Shown: in pieces, positions 6,705-6,807 of the stretch
Position numbering within the stretch: position 1 is the first letter of the stretch
How the letters are laid out: each line of letters opens with the position of its first letter
Assembly (NCBI GenBank): GCA_031259905.1
Contig: JAIRKS010000134.1
Location: forward strand, 1-6,807
Origin: Odoribacteraceae bacterium
GTDB lineage: Bacteria; Bacteroidota; Bacteroidia; Bacteroidales; Marinifilaceae
Direction: 5' to 3'
Length of the DNA stretch: 6,807 nt
Program-made: the position numbers and the translations under genes
The notes under the pieces: generated by a model
The model's database searches: none
Told to the model about the DNA's origin: nothing
What the model saw: only the letters and a program-made list of their open reading frames with translations

Positions 6705-6731
6705 ACCGCGAGGAAACCTCCCCGGTTTTTT
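6705..6731 (+). terminator. Putative intrinsic terminator with T6 tail
   Basis: ACCG-c-GAGG (6705-6713) can pair with CCTC-cc-CGGT (6717-6726) around an AAA loop, giving 8 pairs with a small internal loop, followed directly by a T-run at 6726-6731. This is the best intrinsic-terminator candidate in the window and implies that plus-strand transcription crosses the tandem array. Confidence 0.5.
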
Positions 6732-6734
6732 CAT

Positions 6735-6807
6735 CCTCCCCCCACACGTACCTGACCAGGCAGGGGCTGCCTCGTTTCGAGACAGCCCCATTATTGGCGA
6801 AAGTGTC
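6735..6807 (-). repeat. Right arm of the imperfect inverted repeat, reaching the window edge
   Basis: The reverse complement of the window end, beginning GACACTTTCGCC then AATAATGGGGCTGT, is homologous to 5992-6058. This arm is better preserved and includes a strong hairpin (listed separately). Whether the repeat stops at 6807 or continues cannot be seen. Confidence 0.6.
6763..6789 (+). terminator. Strong 11-bp hairpin, terminator-like, inside the right repeat arm
   Basis: GGGGCTG-c-CTCG (6763-6774) pairs with CGAG-a-CAGCCCC (6778-6789) around a TTT loop, 11 pairs with one mismatch. It is followed by ATTATT, a weak U-rich tail on the plus strand. It could be a bidirectional terminator or a structured transposon end; the degenerate copy in the left arm favours an origin as part of a repeat. 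Confidence 0.4.

Larger units (their letters stand above)
5945..6807. other. 863-bp stretch without an intact gene; composite repeat region
   Basis: I find no intact gene. The stretch contains imperfect inverted repeats at both ends, an 8-bp perfect hairpin, a frameshifted protein-like fragment, a nine-copy tandem array and two plus-strand terminator-like hairpins, each listed separately. Long open frames on both strands across the array arise because a 42-bp period is a multiple of three. It could be a non-autonomous or decayed mobile element, or the wreck of a surface-protein gene. Confidence 0.6.

Noticed and set aside
6206..6755. Open frames on both strands (138-161 codons) across the tandem array
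   Set aside because: A 42-bp unit without stops in several frames automatically gives long open frames; the translations are short periodic peptides with no plausible start context or folded-domain character.

Overview
The window looks like chromosomal DNA of a member of the Bacteroidota, probably Bacteroidales with a fairly high GC content. Three things point there. The 1092-residue leftward protein joins an ABC-2-type permease half, an M1-aminopeptidase-like half and a golvesin C-terminal-like domain, an architecture I associate with this phylum. A four-pass membrane LytTR regulator without a receiver domain is also typical. One start is preceded by a perfect match to the Bacteroidota -7 promoter element TAnnTTTG, and most starts lack a strong Shine-Dalgarno sequence. 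I cannot name the species.

Layout, left to right. Bases 1-3278 on the minus strand are one uninterrupted reading frame for the permease/M1-like/golvesin protein; its stop codon lies at or just beyond the left edge. A GC-rich palindromic spacer (3279-3361) separates it from a minus-strand membrane LytTR regulator (3362-4225). A 171-base divergent promoter region (4226-4396) holds the -7 element and a pair of 9-bp direct repeats that could be a LytTR operator. On the plus strand follow an alpha/beta-hydrolase-fold protein (4397-5527) and, 51 bases later, a small four-helix membrane protein (5579-5944), probably cotranscribed.

The last 860 bases (5945-6807) contain no intact gene I can support. 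They form a composite structure: a 65-70 bp imperfect inverted repeat at each end (about 5992-6058 and 6735-6807); between them a short protein-like fragment with an apparent +1 frameshift in a C5 run; nine tandem copies of a 41-42 bp unit, each carrying a small hairpin; and two plus-strand terminator-like hairpins. No transposase is present, so the segment resembles a decayed or non-autonomous mobile element, or a degraded gene invaded by a minisatellite.

Functionally, the LytTR regulator sits between the permease-like gene (same strand, downstream) and the hydrolase/membrane-protein pair (divergent). The simplest inference is that it regulates one or both, but no substrate can be read from the sequence. 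No complete defence system, CRISPR array, tRNA or rRNA was seen.
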